Notes under the pieces: model-generated
Database searches by the model: none
What the model was told of the DNA's origin: nothing
The model's input: only the letters and a program-made list of their open reading frames with translations
Shown: positions 22,878-33,913 of the stretch, in pieces
Numbering within the stretch: position 1 is the first letter of the stretch
Layout: each line of letters begins with the position of its first letter
Assembly (NCBI GenBank): GCA_033977085.1
Contig: CP138906.1
Location: forward strand, 62,001-126,000
From: Apirhabdus apintestini
GTDB lineage: Bacteria; Pseudomonadota; Gammaproteobacteria; Enterobacterales; Enterobacteriaceae
Length of the DNA: 64,000 bases
Reading direction: 5' to 3'
Made by a program: the position numbers and the translations under genes

Positions 22878-24202
22878 TTATAGTGCGGCCATTCGATGCC
22901 ACATTTTTTCTGCAGCGCGGCGGGCTTCTTCGTAAAGGTGAGCCGTTTCTCTGCCGAATTCACGGTCTTCATACACCATTTTCCCGGCGATCATCACGCT
23001 GTGTACTGCGCTACTGTTGATGCCAAACGTAAAGTGGCCGGCCAGATTTTCGGCGCACAGCGGCGTTGGGGCGCTGTAATCACAAATGGTCAAATCTGCG
23101 GTATAGCCCGCCTCCAGGCGCCCGAAGCGCTGATTAAAATTGCGCTCAAGCAATTGGTTACCGTTTGCCAGCATCCCCAAAATGCGTCTGGCCCTAGCGG
23201 CCCGCCCGCATCGCGGTGCTTAAACCAGGCGAATTTTAGCTCTTCAAACATATCGGAGCCGATACCGTCAGTACCCAGCGCGGCGTGCTGCAGCGCCGGT
23301 AAATGCGGATTGTAGCCCACGCCGTTATTCATATTTGAGCGCGCGTTATGGACTAAAAACGCACCGCGCTTGTTCAACAGATCCACATCGCTTTGGGAAA
23401 GCCACAGGCCGTGCGCTATCAGGGTTTTTTCATTAAGCAGCCCATATTCGTCGAGCCGCGCCAGCGGCTCCTGCGCATACCGGTCGCGGCTGCGTGACAC
23501 ATCGTAACTGTCTTCCGCAACGTGGATGTGCAGCCCGCGCCCGGTTTTCTGAATCGCCTCGGCCAGCAGTTTCAGCCCGGGGTTAGAGACGGTGAATGGC
23601 GCATGTGCGCCGATGTGCGCCTCCACCAGATATTGCTCCGGTGAACGCGCTTTTTCATTATCAATCAGCTCAGCAAAGCGGATATTCTCCGCTACGCCGG
23701 CCTCCAGCTCGGCCTGTCCTTCATTGCGATCGGTGGTTTCAAAACAGGTCATACCGCGCAGCCCGGCGTTGAGAAACGCCTCGCGCAGTAGCGCCAGCGA
23801 ATTCTCAATAAACGTGGGCGAGGCATGATGATCGATAACCGCGCTGCAGCCGCTGCGAATGGCCTCCAGTGCACAAATCAGACCGCTGTAATAAAGTGAC
23901 TCTTCATCCAGCGCCCGATCCAGCCGCCACCATAGGTTTTTCAGCGTGGAAATAAAATCCGGACAGGGCGGGATGGGCGCCATGACGCCGCGCGAAAGCC
24001 CGGAGTAGAAATGGTTGTGTGCGCATACCATTCCTGGCATCACCAGTTTTTCCTGCATATCTTTGACGGTGGCCTGCGGATATTCTCTGGCCAGATCGCG
24101 GCCAGTGGCGACGATAGTCGCACCGTCAATCACAATATCCAGCCGGGTTCTAACCTGAGCGGGGCTCAGCTCTACGGCAGTACAGTTTTTCAGCAGTAGC
24201 AT
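22878..24202 (-). pseudogene. ssnA: SsnA aminohydrolase, one frame break
   Basis: Amidohydrolase-superfamily enzyme of about 442 residues, belonging to the gut-bacterial urate cluster. Metal ligands are visible: PGMVCAHNHFYSG (HxH), EAHIGAHAPF, HIHVAEDSYD and ALGTDGIGSD. The C-terminus DLTICDYSAPTPL continues after a break at about 23165, where a T run of four needs a fifth base (DAFLGMLANGNQ). Start ATG 24202 has SD GGAGG just after the ygfK stop; the two form an operon. E. coli SsnA aligns over the full length. The exact substrate is not settled. Confidence 0.88.
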
Positions 24203-24204
24203 AA

Positions 24205-27200
24205 TTATTCCTCCACCGCACCCAGCAGCCAGCCATAGTGCTGACGGGTGTAATTAATAATGAGGTTCATTTCTGCCAACTCCTCCGGAAGCCCGGTGAT
24301 GTTGCCTGATTTATCGAGAGGGAAGCGCCATGTGTGGCCGTTATGGCGCAGGCGAATCGTATTGCCCTGCAGCAAGAAGCCTGGGTTGCTGCTGTGTTCA
24401 AAGTCGCTTTCCATACTAAATACCGTAATTTTGTCTTTATACGGTTTCCCTGCCACGGACAGAATTGCGCGCAGTTGCCGCATTCGTTGCACAGCGCATC
24501 GAGGTGCAGGATCTGCTGGCGGCTCCTGAAGCCGGGGACAGGAACGGCAATGTTGGCGCGGTTCGGGCAGACATCGACGCATTTGCTGCACACATAGTTA
24601 CAGGACAGGCAGCGCTCCGCCTCCTGGCGAGCAAAGGCATCCGGCGCTTCCGGGCTAATCTGATGAATAGCAATCGTGCCTTTCCGGGTATATACCTCCA
24701 GCGGGTCGGTATTAAGCGGGCGTTCGCGCACGGCGGATGACGGAATATTTTCACGCGTCAGAATGGTGTCGCAGGCTTTGCGGGCGCCGCCGATAGCCCC
24801 GACGATAGATGCCGGACCGCTTTGCACATCCCCAATCAGGAACACGTTTGGGATAGCCGTTTCCAACGTTTGTGGATTGACCGTCGGGCGCTTATCTGCG
24901 GCGCAGGGCAGCCCCATGGCCTGTAGCACGGCGTCGTCAGGGTTTTCACCGGTGGCGGTAATCAGCGCGTCAAAATGCACTTCGTGCGTTTCGTCGGTAG
25001 CAACCGGGCGGCAGCGTCCGCTGGCGTCGGCGGCACCAAGTTGCATAACGCGCAGGGTTAGCGTGCCGTCTCTATCGTAGCGCTCAGGGTTCACCAGCGT
25101 CATAAACTGCACGCCGTCGTGCTCGGCTTCGGCTATTTCTTCTGGCCAGGCAGGCATTGCGGCTCGGTCACGCCGATAAATCAGCGTCACGCTATTAACT
25201 TCAGGCAGGCGTAGCGCCGCCCGGGCGCAGTCCATCGCCGTATTGCCCGCGCCCATTACGGCGATATCGCCGCGCAGCGCGGGGCTGGGGTCTGGTTAAA
25301 GGCGCGCAGAAAATCAAACGAGCGCCAGACGTTGGGGTTGTCGCCTTCGAGGGCCGGCGAGTTGGTTTTCCCGGCGCCAATGCCGATGCACACATACTGG
25401 AAGCCCTGCTGCTTCAGGGTATCGATAGTTAAATCCGGCGGGCAGTTGTATTCAAACTTCACGCCGTGATCGGCAATAAAGTCGATATCCTGTTGTACCA
25501 GTTCGGCGGGAATACGAAAACGCGGCACAATGTTGCGGACTACGCCGCCCGCGTCGGCTTCGCGTTCAAATACCGTTACCGGATGACCGGCGCGCGCCAG
25601 AAAATAGCCGGTGGCCAGGCCTGCGGGGCCGGCGCCGATAACGGCAACGGGATGGCGACTACCGGAACCGGCCGGGCGGTGCCAGCGGCGGCGATACTCT
25701 TCCCAGCCTTTTTCACGCGCAATTTTTTTGATCTCACGAATATTCAGCGCGTTGTCATAGTCGAGACGCGTACAGTTGTACTGACACTGGTGATCGCAAA
25801 TATGCCCGGTAATTGACGGTAACGCGTTGCGCTCGTATATCAGCGACAGAGCGTCGGCGTAGCGCCCGGCGCCCGCCAGGCGCAGATACTCCGGGATGTC
25901 CTGATGGATAGCGCAGGCGGTGACACAGGGCGCGACGTAACAATCAGTGAGCGGCAGCGCCTCGCCTGTGTCAATTTCTTCTTTACTTTTCCATGATTTT
26001 TGCGCCCAGTCGGCGCTGCGCGCGCGCTCGGCAAGCGCGTTTAACGCCTCTACGTCAATGCGCGTCCGCCCCCAGCCCGCTGAGTCATCAAGCAGGCGGG
26101 CGCATTTGGCCATCCGCAAATAACCGCCAGGCTTGAGCAGGTCGGTCGCCATGGTAATCGGCTGAATGCCGGTAGCGAAAATATCGGCGATATTAAACTG
26201 GCTGGCTCCGCCGGAATAGGAGATAGGAAGCAGGCCATCAAAGCGCTGAGACAGCATGGCAGCGACATTAATGGAAAGCGGGAACAGCGCTCGCCCGGAC
26301 ATATACATTTCATCGCCGGGCAGTTTGCCTTTATGGTTGCGTGTCCCCAGCGTGTTGGTGAGCTTCACGCCAAACAGCAACCCTTTCTGCTTCCCGATTG
26401 CCATTAATCGCTCCAGCATATCAAAGGCTTTTTCTTGCTGCAGATCGTGCTCGAAAGAGGCCTCATCAAGGGCGATATAATCAAAACCGTTGCCATCGAG
26501 GATATCCCGCACCTGCTGGTAGCCGAGCAGCGTAGGGTTCAGCTTCACGTAGGTGTGAATGCCTTTTTCTTCCAACATATAGCGGCAAATGGATTCAATC
26601 TCATTCGGCGGGCAGCCGTGCATGGTGGAAAGCGTGACGCTGCGTACCATATGCGGCGAGATGCTTTCCGGCAGCGCCTGCAGGCGACCGGGGTTGGCTT
26701 TCGCCAGCAACTGCCAGTGTCCCTGGCTAATAAACTGCGCTAACTCCTGGCGATAGCGGGTGAATTTTTCGTTTTTACCCGCGTCCAGGGTTTCGTCGAT
26801 AAACTTCTGCATCGGCGGCTGAGTAATGCCTTTTAGATCGTATCCGACGCTCATATTGAAAATAAAGGAGCGCTGGTGCTGCGCGTTCCGTGGTGAGAGG
26901 ATGGCTTCCAGCAGCCAGAGCGCCATCCATGCCTTCAGATATTCATCCCAGGCTTTTTCCAGCGTGAGTTCCGTGGACCATTCCGTGTTAAACGCTTCAT
27001 CGCTGGCGTCGATACAGGGTTTTTCCAGTTCCAGCCTATCGAGGATTTGCACGGTTTTAAGTTCGATAAAGCTACCGCCGGTGAGCCAGGCCACGATAAT
27101 GTTCGGCGCCAATTGCGTATGCGGCCCGGCGGCAGGGCCGACCGGCGTATCACACGTTTCGCCGAACAGCGTAAGCTGGCGTTCGGGATTGCGTTGATAA

Positions 27201-27311
27201 AACTCGCTCTCAGGGATGCCAAAAATCGAACGATTTTCTTCATATTCAGCGCAAATACGCGTTAACATGCTCGCTGAAGGGGATCGGACGCATAATATCG
27301 GCCATAGACAT
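24205..27311 (-). pseudogene. ygfK: YgfK large iron-sulfur flavoprotein oxidoreductase, three frame breaks
   Basis: About 1030 residues. The N-terminal half is dihydroorotate/dihydropyrimidine dehydrogenase-like (FGETCDTPVGPAAGPHTQLA, LSTMHGCPP). The middle is a GltD-like FAD/NAD(P)H domain (VAVIGAGPAGLATGYFLARA and the second nucleotide site GAGNTAMDCARAAL), preceded by cysteine clusters (CYVAPCVTAC, CDHQCQYNC). Near the C-terminus are ferredoxin clusters CNYVCSKCVDVCPN and CNECGNCAQFCPW. It is a core gene of the anaerobic urate cluster. Start ATG 27311 follows AAGGAG. Frame breaks lie near 27268, 25258 and 24455, the last two in C and G runs. Confidence 0.9.
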
Positions 27312-27401
27312 TGCTCCTTGCTTCATTTTTTTGAGTTGTGGCGGTCACCGTCGCGGCTCGGAATGCGGTTGAGCGCTGAATGACCGGAAGGCGTGATACA
27401 A

Positions 27402-27418
27402 AGCAACATCTGAGCCAG
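27402..27418 (-). promoter_or_regulatory. Sigma-54 promoter of ygfK-ssnA
   Basis: CTGGCTCAGATGTTGCT on the minus strand fits the -24/-12 consensus with TGGC and TTGC at exact spacing, about 90 bp before ATG 27311. Confidence 0.72.
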
Positions 27419-27514
27419 TGAGAAAAAGCCCGCGGATTTTCTGTCCGTTAGCGTGATTGATTTCTCACTCTTTAATAAAAATGCAGAAAAGTCTCTCTCG
27501 GGTTATCGCAAAAG

Positions 27515-27559
27515 CGTCAGGGTGAGAATTTCGCGCGGCTGCAGGCTATCAAAATGAGA
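27515..27559. promoter_or_regulatory. Two candidate activator sites in the ygfK / xdhC-like divergent region
   Basis: CGTCA-GGG-TGAGA at 27515-27527 and TATCA-AAA-TGAGA at 27547-27559 follow the NNTCA-N3-TGAGA pattern. They sit 100-150 bp upstream of the ygfK promoter and about 160-200 bp upstream of the promoter at 27720, suitable for a looping activator serving both directions. Confidence 0.5.
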
Positions 27560-27719
27560 ATGCGCCGTTATCACTGGTCGCTTTCGCGGCCGCTATTCAC
27601 GAGAGTTTCCGAAAAGATCAGCGGGTTAATTACAGCTTTAATGAGAGAGGCCAGGGTTATCCCGCCTGGCGCACAGTATGAATAAATGGCTCTCCGGGCC
27701 GGTTTTCTACCTCGCAAAG

Positions 27720-27735
27720 CGGCATAAGACTTGCT
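27720..27735 (+). promoter_or_regulatory. Sigma-54 promoter of the XdhC/YqeB-like gene
   Basis: CGGCATAAGACTTGCT has GG and TTGC at consensus spacing; the predicted leader before ATG 27778 is about 30 nt. Confidence 0.65.
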
Positions 27736-27777
27736 TAGAAAATGCAGCATCCTGAACATCTGGAGAAGGACACTGTC

Positions 27778-28554
27778 ATGAATATCTTTTCGCTTATGGC
27801 TCACCTTGAGGCAGAGAATCGCAGTTTTGCGCTACTGCAAATTGTTGAAAGCCGTGGTTCAACGCCGCGTCATTCTGCCTGCATGCTGGTTATGGAAGAC
27901 GGCACTACGGAAGGCACTATCGGCGGCGGGATGTTGGAGCGGTTAGCCATTGAGCGCGCGCAAGAAGCGTTAATTGAAGGCGCCTCCTGCCTGTTTTACG
28001 GCAAGCTGGCGCGACAGGGAGAAAACGCGGTCGGTTCAGACTGCGGCGGCGCGGTAACGGTACATATCGCCGTCTATCCCCGGCGGCCTGCGCTTTTCCT
28101 ACTGGGCGGCGGGCACGTTAATCGCGAAGTGGCGCGTATGGCAGCAATGCTTGATTTTAAAGTGACCGTTGCCGATACCTGGCCGGCGAACCTGACCCAT
28201 CCAGAACTCCCTGCCGACTGTCATCGCGTCGGTGGCGACAGTTATGCGCAAATTATTCCGCAACTGGGGCTGGATAGTTATAGCTACGTAGTGATAGCGA
28301 CTAACCACGAAGACAAAGAGGCGCTTATCGAATTAATTGGCTATCCGGTACGCTATTTAGGGCTACTGGCCAGCCGACGCAAAGCGCATCACTTTCGTAA
28401 TTTGCTGCGCAAAGAATATGGCATGTCGGAAGATGACATTATGCGCCTGCACGCGCCATTAGGGCTGGATATCGGCGCGGAGACGCCGGCGGAAATAGCG
28501 GTGAGTATTCTGGGTGAAATTACCCAGCTTCATCGCGGCGGGGAGCGCGTTTGA
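27778..28554 (+). CDS. XdhC/CoxI-family molybdenum hydroxylase maturation protein (YqeB N-terminal half)
   Basis: 258 residues. N-terminal XdhC_CoxI domain (ESRGSTPRHSACMLV, GTIGGGMLE, GSDCGGAVTVHI) and C-terminal Rossmann-like XdhC_C domain (LFLLGGGHVNREVARMAAML, LGLLASRRKAHHF, IGAETPAEIAVSILGEI). Such proteins sulfurate or insert the molybdenum cofactor in xanthine dehydrogenase-type enzymes. It aligns with the first half of E. coli YqeB (541 residues); the selenium-related second half is missing. ATG 27778 is chosen because GGAGAAGG lies at good spacing; the upstream ATG 27742 lies too close to the promoter. Frame intact. Confidence 0.85.
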   Translation: MNIFSLMAHLEAENRSFALLQIVESRGSTPRHSACMLVMEDGTTEGTIGGGMLERLAIERAQEALIEGASCLFYGKLARQGENAVGSDCGGAVTVHIAVYPRRPALFLLGGGHVNREVARMAAMLDFKVTVADTWPANLTHPELPADCHRVGGDSYAQIIPQLGLDSYSYVVIATNHEDKEALIELIGYPVRYLGLLASRRKAHHFRNLLRKEYGMSEDDIMRLHAPLGLDIGAETPAEIAVSILGEITQLHRGGERV

Positions 28555-28930
28555 ATGCGCGCGGCGAGCAGGAGGAGTCAGGCGCGTTAACGGCGGTACC
28601 AAATCCGCGGGTTGAGGCTGCCAGCTAACCGCCATTTCTGCATGCTTGACGCCTGCAGTGCGCCTCACGCCGCGCCGGTTTGCCGAGCCGGCGTGCATTT
28701 TGGTAACGGGTTGCCCGCCAGTAATCTGATGGCGCAATGCGCTGCAAGCCCCGGCGCAAATGGGCGCATGAGCTGGACATTGATTATCGCAGCGGTTGAG
28801 TGACGCTGATTTACAGGTGTTTGTCTGCGTGTTTCAGCGCTTTTTGTCTTACCTGATGAAAATGAAAGGGGCAAAAGGGACTGGTGCGAACAACGTGCCG
28901 ACGCAGTAGCGGCGGCACGTTTGGTAGAGG
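28555..28930. other. Gap between convergent XdhC-like gene and yqeA
   Basis: 375 bp with normal GC and no convincing frame. Neither the C-terminal half of YqeB nor YqeC, which would be expected near here by analogy with E. coli, can be read. Confidence 0.4.
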
Positions 28931-29861
28931 TTACTGGCTGATAACGGTACCCGTGCGGCCCGCAATGCCGTCCGCGGCGTGCTCAAGCAAGGTAATCAGC
29001 GCTTGCCGTCCAGGGCGCGACTCGGCGAACGCCAGCGCTGCTTCCACTTTAGGCAGCATGGAGCCGGGAGCAAATTCACCGGCTTCGATATAGTCGCGCG
29101 CTTCCTTCGGCGACATACGATCGAGCCATTTCTGATAAGGGGTGTTATACCCAATGGCGACTTTTTCCACGGCGGTCAAAATGATCAGCATATCTGCATC
29201 CAGCGCCTGCGCCAGTACGGCGCTCGCTCGGTCTTTATCGATAACCGCGCTGGCGCCGTGCAGTTGATTGCCGTCGGCGACTACCGGGATACCGCCTCCT
29301 CCCACGGTGACCGGAATTTGGCCAGCCGTCAGCAGCGCCTTGATGCTTTCAATTTCAATGATTTCCTGCGGCATTGGCGATGCCACTACGCGACGCCAGC
29401 CGCGACCGGCTTCTTCGCGCACGTTGACGCCCTCCTGCGACAGCCTCTGTGCCGTTTCCGGCGAGAGGAAGGAGCCAATCGGTTTATCCGGATTGTTGAA
29501 CGCCGGATCGCGCGGATCAACGCGCACTTGGGTAATTAACGAGGTGACCGTTTTGTTGATGCCGCGCGCGCGCAGCGTTTCGCGCAGCGCGTTTTGCAAA
29601 TCGTAGCCGATGTAACCCTGACTCAGAGCGACACAGACAGACATCGGCAGCACGGGGAATGGGCCGGGGTCGCTGAGGCGGCCTCGAACGCCTGATGGAT
29701 CATTCCAACCTGTGGCCCGTTGCCGTGCGTAATCACCAGCTCATGCCCTTCCTGGATAAGGTCGGCAAGCGCGCTGGCCGTGGTATGCACCGCCTGCATC
29801 TGCTCGGCGAGACCTTTCCCAAGCGCGTTGCCGCCCAACGCCAGCACGATTCTTTTTTCAT
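28931..29861 (-). pseudogene. yqeA: YqeA carbamate kinase, frame breaks at start and near 29655
   Basis: About 310-residue amino-acid-kinase fold enzyme that makes ATP from carbamoyl phosphate and ADP. Motifs: VLALGGNALG at the N-terminus, ELVITHGNGPQVGM, VGGGGIPVV, KDRASAVLAQALDADMLIILT and the C-terminal SRPGRQALITLL. The ATG at 29861 overlaps the hyuA stop (ATGA); one A must be added to its A run to read KKRIVLALGG. A second one-base loss near 29655 interrupts AHSP-LPMSVCVALSQGY. It is the last gene of the ygeW operon, completing ATP recovery. Confidence 0.9.
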
Positions 29862-31253
29862 ATTTGTACACTCCGTTGACAAGTAAAAGGCTTGCGGTGC
29901 AGGAAGCGCCCGCGACCCGCCTGGCCGGTAAAGCGGCCGTGCTGGTAGATAATGTTGCCGCGCGACAGGGTCATCACCGGGTAGCCGTGACAGGTGAATC
30001 CTTCCCAGGGCGAATAGTCGACGCTGTCATGCAGATCGGCATGGTGAATCACGCGCGTGCATTCAGGATCGAACAGGACCAGGTCCGCATCGCTGCCGGG
30101 GTTAAGATTGCCTTTTTGCGGCCATAGCCCGAACAGCCGCGCTGGATTGGCGCTGGTCAGGGCGACAAAGCGCGACCGGCTAATGCGCCCGGTAGCAACC
30201 CCTTCAGAAAATAGCAGCGCCATGCGGTTCTCTACGCCGGGCAGGCCGTTAGGGCAGCGCGTAAAATCGTCGCTGGCCATTTCACGGCGCTGGGCGAGCG
30301 GGAAGGTGCAGTGATCGGTCGCGACGGTGTCGATATCGCCCGCGACCAGCCCTACCCACAGCTTGTCTTGCTCCGTGCGCGGACGAAGCGGGGGCTTAAG
30401 ATATATTTCAGGCCGTCTGGTTCCAGATAGCGATTGATATCAAGCAGCAGATACTGGGGGCAGGTTTCCGCCCATACAGGCTGATTTTGCGCCTGGGCCA
30501 GCCGAATATAATCCAGCCCCAGTCCGTTAGACAGATGAACGATATACAGCGGCGCGTCGCCTGCCAGATGCGCCAGATTCAAGGTGCGCCCAATGGCTTC
30601 GGCTTCGCAGGCTGCCGGGCGGCTCAGCGCGTGCCAGATAGGCGCGCCTTTGCCTTCAGCGATAAAACGGCGGCGGTTGAAATTCACCACGGCGTCGTTT
30701 TCCGGGTGGACCGTGGCCAGCGCGCCAACCTCTTTAAGGCGTTGCAGCAGGCGCAATGTGTCCCGATCCTGAAGATGGTATTGATAAGTGAGATAAAATT
30801 TAAAACTGCTGATACCCTCGTCGTGCACCATTGAAGCCAGTTCTTCGAGGATTGCATCATCAATATGCTGTATTACGCCGTGAAAGCTGTAGTCGATAAC
30901 GGCGCTGTTTTGCGCATAGTCATGATAAACGCCAAGCTGGTGGTGCAGATTACAGCCGGCCGGGCCAAAGCCCATATGATCGATAATTGTCGTGGTGCCG
31001 CCGCAGGCTGCCGCGCGCGTGCCGGTGAAAAAGTCATCGCAGCTACGTGCAATACCGACATCAATATTAAAATGCGTATGGACGTCGATGCCGCCGGGCA
31101 TGACGAGTAACCCGCGAGCGTCAATGACACTGTCGGCTTCGCTGGGGGAAATATCCGGTGCCAGGCGTGAGATGAGCTCCCATCTATCAGTAGATCCTGA
31201 CGATACTCTCCCGCGTCGTCCACTAGCGTGCCGCCCTTGATTAACACTTTCAT
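29858..31253 (-). pseudogene. hyuA: HyuA hydantoinase/dihydropyrimidinase-like amidohydrolase, two frame breaks
   Basis: About 465 residues, cyclic amidohydrolase opening hydantoin-like rings. Metal-binding HTHF follows MPGGIDV near residue 58; other ligands lie in KFYLTYQYH, ATVHPEN, YIVHLSNG and VATDHC. Frame breaks near 31172 (G run) and 30392 (C run) split it. It starts at ATG 31253 (MKVLIKGGTLV). The stop overlaps yqeA. In the urate pathway it is placed at a ring-opening step after reduction; this is inference from cluster membership. Confidence 0.9.
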
Positions 31254-31299
31254 GGTTCGGCTCCCGGGCGCTGCTGTAAGGCGCCCCGATAACGGAGAA

Positions 31300-31359
31300 A
31301 GCGGGATGACTCCCGCTTGTCCGCGTTGATAATCAGGGAAAGCCGGGCCCGGCTTTCCC
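31300..31359. repeat. Two perfect palindromes between ygeY and hyuA
   Basis: AGCGGGA-TGAC-TCCCGCT (31300-31317) and a 24-bp perfect palindrome at 31336-31359 with arms GGGAAAGCCGGG. Both would form strong hairpins in the operon mRNA in the 168-bp ygeY-hyuA gap. Confidence 0.8.
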
Positions 31360-31421
31360 GTGTCGGGATGACAACCCCGCGTCGCGCTTACGCAAAAACG
31401 CGTATGTGCGTGCGGGTGAGA

Positions 31422-32637
31422 TTACGGCTGTTCGTTCAGCCAGCTCCAGCGGAATTGCAGCGTACATTGCCGCACAGGTAACCAGATGATCCTTCCAGGT
31501 TTTTTCGTTAGGAGCGTGCGCTTCGGGTTCTTTACCTGGGCCAAAGCCGATTACCGGAATACCGTGGCGGCCCATGATTGAAACCCCATTGGTGGAGAAC
31601 GTCCACTTATCGACGACAGGCTCTTTATTGAACAGACCGCGGTAAGCGGCGCTCAGGCTGCGCACCGTAAAGTGATCTTCTTCCACTTTCCAGGTCGGGA
31701 AGTAGCAATCGGTAGGATATTCCAGCCCGGTCCACGATGGGCGATCGTAGCGATAAAGCAGTACGCGCGCCTTGGCATCTTTTACCGAGGAGAGCGATTC
31801 AATCTCTTTAATCGCGCCTTCCCACGTTTCACCCCAGGTCAAACGGCGGTCAATTGAAACGGCGCAGCTATCTGCAACCGCGCAGCGGCTGGGTGACGTA
31901 AAGAAGATCTCTGAGACAGTAAGCGTGCCTTTGCCGAGAAAAGGATCGTTGCCGAGGTTTTTCGCCAGCGTTTGCAGCTCCATGAGGATCGGCGCCATTT
32001 TGAAAATGGCGTTATCGCCGCGCTCCGGCGCAGAACCGTGGCAGCTTACGCCGTCAACTTCAACGCGGATTTCCATGCGCCCGCGGTGGCCGCGATAAAT
32101 CTGACAGTCGGTAGGCTCCGTGCTGACCACGAATTCCGGACGAATGCCGGACTGTTCAATAATGTACTGCCAGCACAGGCCATCACAGTCTTCTTCCTGA
32201 ACGGTGCCGGTGACCAGCAGCGTATACTCGTCTTCAAGGCCGAGGTCTTTGATGATTTTCCCGGCGTAAACCATTGAGGCCATCCCGCCTTCCTGGTCGG
32301 AAGCGCCGCGTCCACCGATCAGCGTGTCGTCTTCCATGCCTTCATAGGGATCGAATTTCCAGTTATTGATATTCCCTACGCCGACGGTGTCAATGTGCGC
32401 ATCCATTGCCAGCAGGCGAGGCCCGTGGCCGATATAACCGAGAACGTTGCCCATCGGGTCGATTTCTACTTTGTCGAAACCGACTTTTTCCATCTCTTCT
32501 TTGATGCGATGGACGACGCGTTTTTCATCGCAGCTTTCGCTGGGAATGGCGATCATATCGCGCAGAAAGCGCGTCATTTCCGGCTGATAGCGCTGGGCCA
32601 GTTTTAAAATTTCGTTAAAAGGAATTGCTTTAGCCAT
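31422..32637 (-). pseudogene. ygeY: YgeY M20 family peptidase/deacylase, one frame break near the end
   Basis: Zinc-dependent M20 hydrolase of about 404 residues. Metal and catalytic residues are visible in AMDAHIDTVG, GGRGASDQEGGMASM, VQEEDCDG and the C-terminal HAPNEKTWKDH. It is intact except for an extra G near 31437; without it the C-terminus reads AIPLSWLNEQP and stops at 31422, matching E. coli YgeY (403 residues). Lies between ygeX and hyuA in one operon. Probably cleaves an N-acyl or N-carbamoyl intermediate. Confidence 0.92.
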
Positions 32638-32656
32638 GATGAAATCCTCTTTTATT

Positions 32657-33856
32657 TCAGTTTGTAATTCCGTTTTTGCCTTCCCAGACGACTTCGCGAT
32701 AGTGCAGCGGATCGGTGTCGCCTTCCGTATTCAGCACTAAAATGCGGGAGGTTTCGGTCAACTGGAGTTTCTGCATTAGCGCGGCGCGCTGAGGGTGGAA
32801 AAGAATCGCGGCCAGGATGCCCATACCGACGGCGCCGGATTCGCCGGAGATAACGCGGGCATCGTTGCCCAACGGGTTACCCAGCACGCGCATCCCCAGC
32901 GCGGCAACGCCATCTTCGCAGGAGATGAACTGGCGGGTATTGTTCCGCAGTAGCGGCCAGCCGAGCGGGTTAGGTTCCCCGCAGGCCAGCCCTGCCATAA
33001 TGGTATTTAAATCGCCGGAAACATTTACGATGTCGCCTTTTTCCGCAGAGCGCCACAGGCAATCGGCACCGTCAGGCTCAACGACAATGGCATTGAAGTT
33101 TTCCGCACCGTAGCAATCGGCAAAATAGCCCAGAACGCCGCCGGCCATTGCGCCTACGCCAGCCTGCAGGAAGATATGCGTTGGCGGGGCAGCCTTCATG
33201 GCGTCCATTTGCTCGGCGGCTTCATCCGCAAGCGTGGCGTAACCTTGCATAATCCAGGTCGGGATGTCGGTATAGCCTTCCCACGCGGTATCCTGTACGA
33301 CGATCCAGCCTTTTTCCGCCGCAGTGCGCATCGTTAAACGCACCGTGTCGTCATAGTTCATATCGGTGACGATGCATTCGGCCCCAAGATCGGTGATGTG
33401 CTTTACGCGTGATGCCGCAGATCCTTTCGGCATATAAATCACGGCGTTCTGCCCTAGCGCCCGTGCCGCCCAAGCCACGCCGCGGCCGTGGTTGCCGTCA
33501 GTTGTGGTGGCAAATGTCATGGGAGGATGTTTTTGCGAACGGAATTGTTCAAAGGAGAAATGGGCGATATCAAGGCCCAGTTTCTCGCACAGCAGGCGGG
33601 CGATGGCCCAGGTGCTGCCCAACATTTTAAAGGCGTTCAACGCAAAGCGTTGCGATTCGTCTTTCACTAAAACGCTGCCGACGCCCAGCGCGCGAGCGAA
33701 ATCGTTCATCGCGTAGAGCGGCGTCGGGCTATAACCCGCCAGGCTGCGATGGAACTTTCTGGCTTCGCGCGCCGCACTGACGCCAAAAACGGGTTCCGGG
33801 CGCGGGTTGAATCGGGCATTGTCGACAATGTCCATTTTTAATGCGAACTGTGACAT
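32657..33856 (-). CDS. ygeX: YgeX 2,3-diaminopropionate ammonia-lyase
   Basis: 399-residue PLP enzyme (fold type II) that converts 2,3-diaminopropionate to pyruvate and ammonia. The PLP lysine lies in SQRFALNAFKMLGS near residue 77, the N-loop in TTDGNHGRG near 120, and a glycine-rich phosphate cradle in QAGVGAMAGGVLGY near 237. Length and sequence match E. coli YgeX (398). It starts at ATG 33856 (MSQFALKMDI). Final carbon-releasing step of the urate route. Intact. Confidence 0.95.
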   Translation of the reverse strand: MSQFALKMDIVDNARFNPRPEPVFGVSAAREARKFHRSLAGYSPTPLYAMNDFARALGVGSVLVKDESQRFALNAFKMLGSTWAIARLLCEKLGLDIAHFSFEQFRSQKHPPMTFATTTDGNHGRGVAWAARALGQNAVIYMPKGSAASRVKHITDLGAECIVTDMNYDDTVRLTMRTAAEKGWIVVQDTAWEGYTDIPTWIMQGYATLADEAAEQMDAMKAAPPTHIFLQAGVGAMAGGVLGYFADCYGAENFNAIVVEPDGADCLWRSAEKGDIVNVSGDLNTIMAGLACGEPNPLGWPLLRNNTRQFISCEDGVAALGMRVLGNPLGNDARVISGESGAVGMGILAAILFHPQRAALMQKLQLTETSRILVLNTEGDTDPLHYREVVWEGKNGITN

Positions 33857-33913
33857 ACGTTAGTTTCCTTACGACCCGGAATGCCCGGTTTCCGTCGGGC
33901 ATTCCGGGGGCTA

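Noticed and set aside
27742..27777. Upstream ATG as start of the XdhC/YqeB-like gene
   Set aside because: It lies almost at the predicted transcription start and lacks a ribosome site; ATG 27778 has GGAGAAGG at proper distance and matches YqeB's MNIF start.
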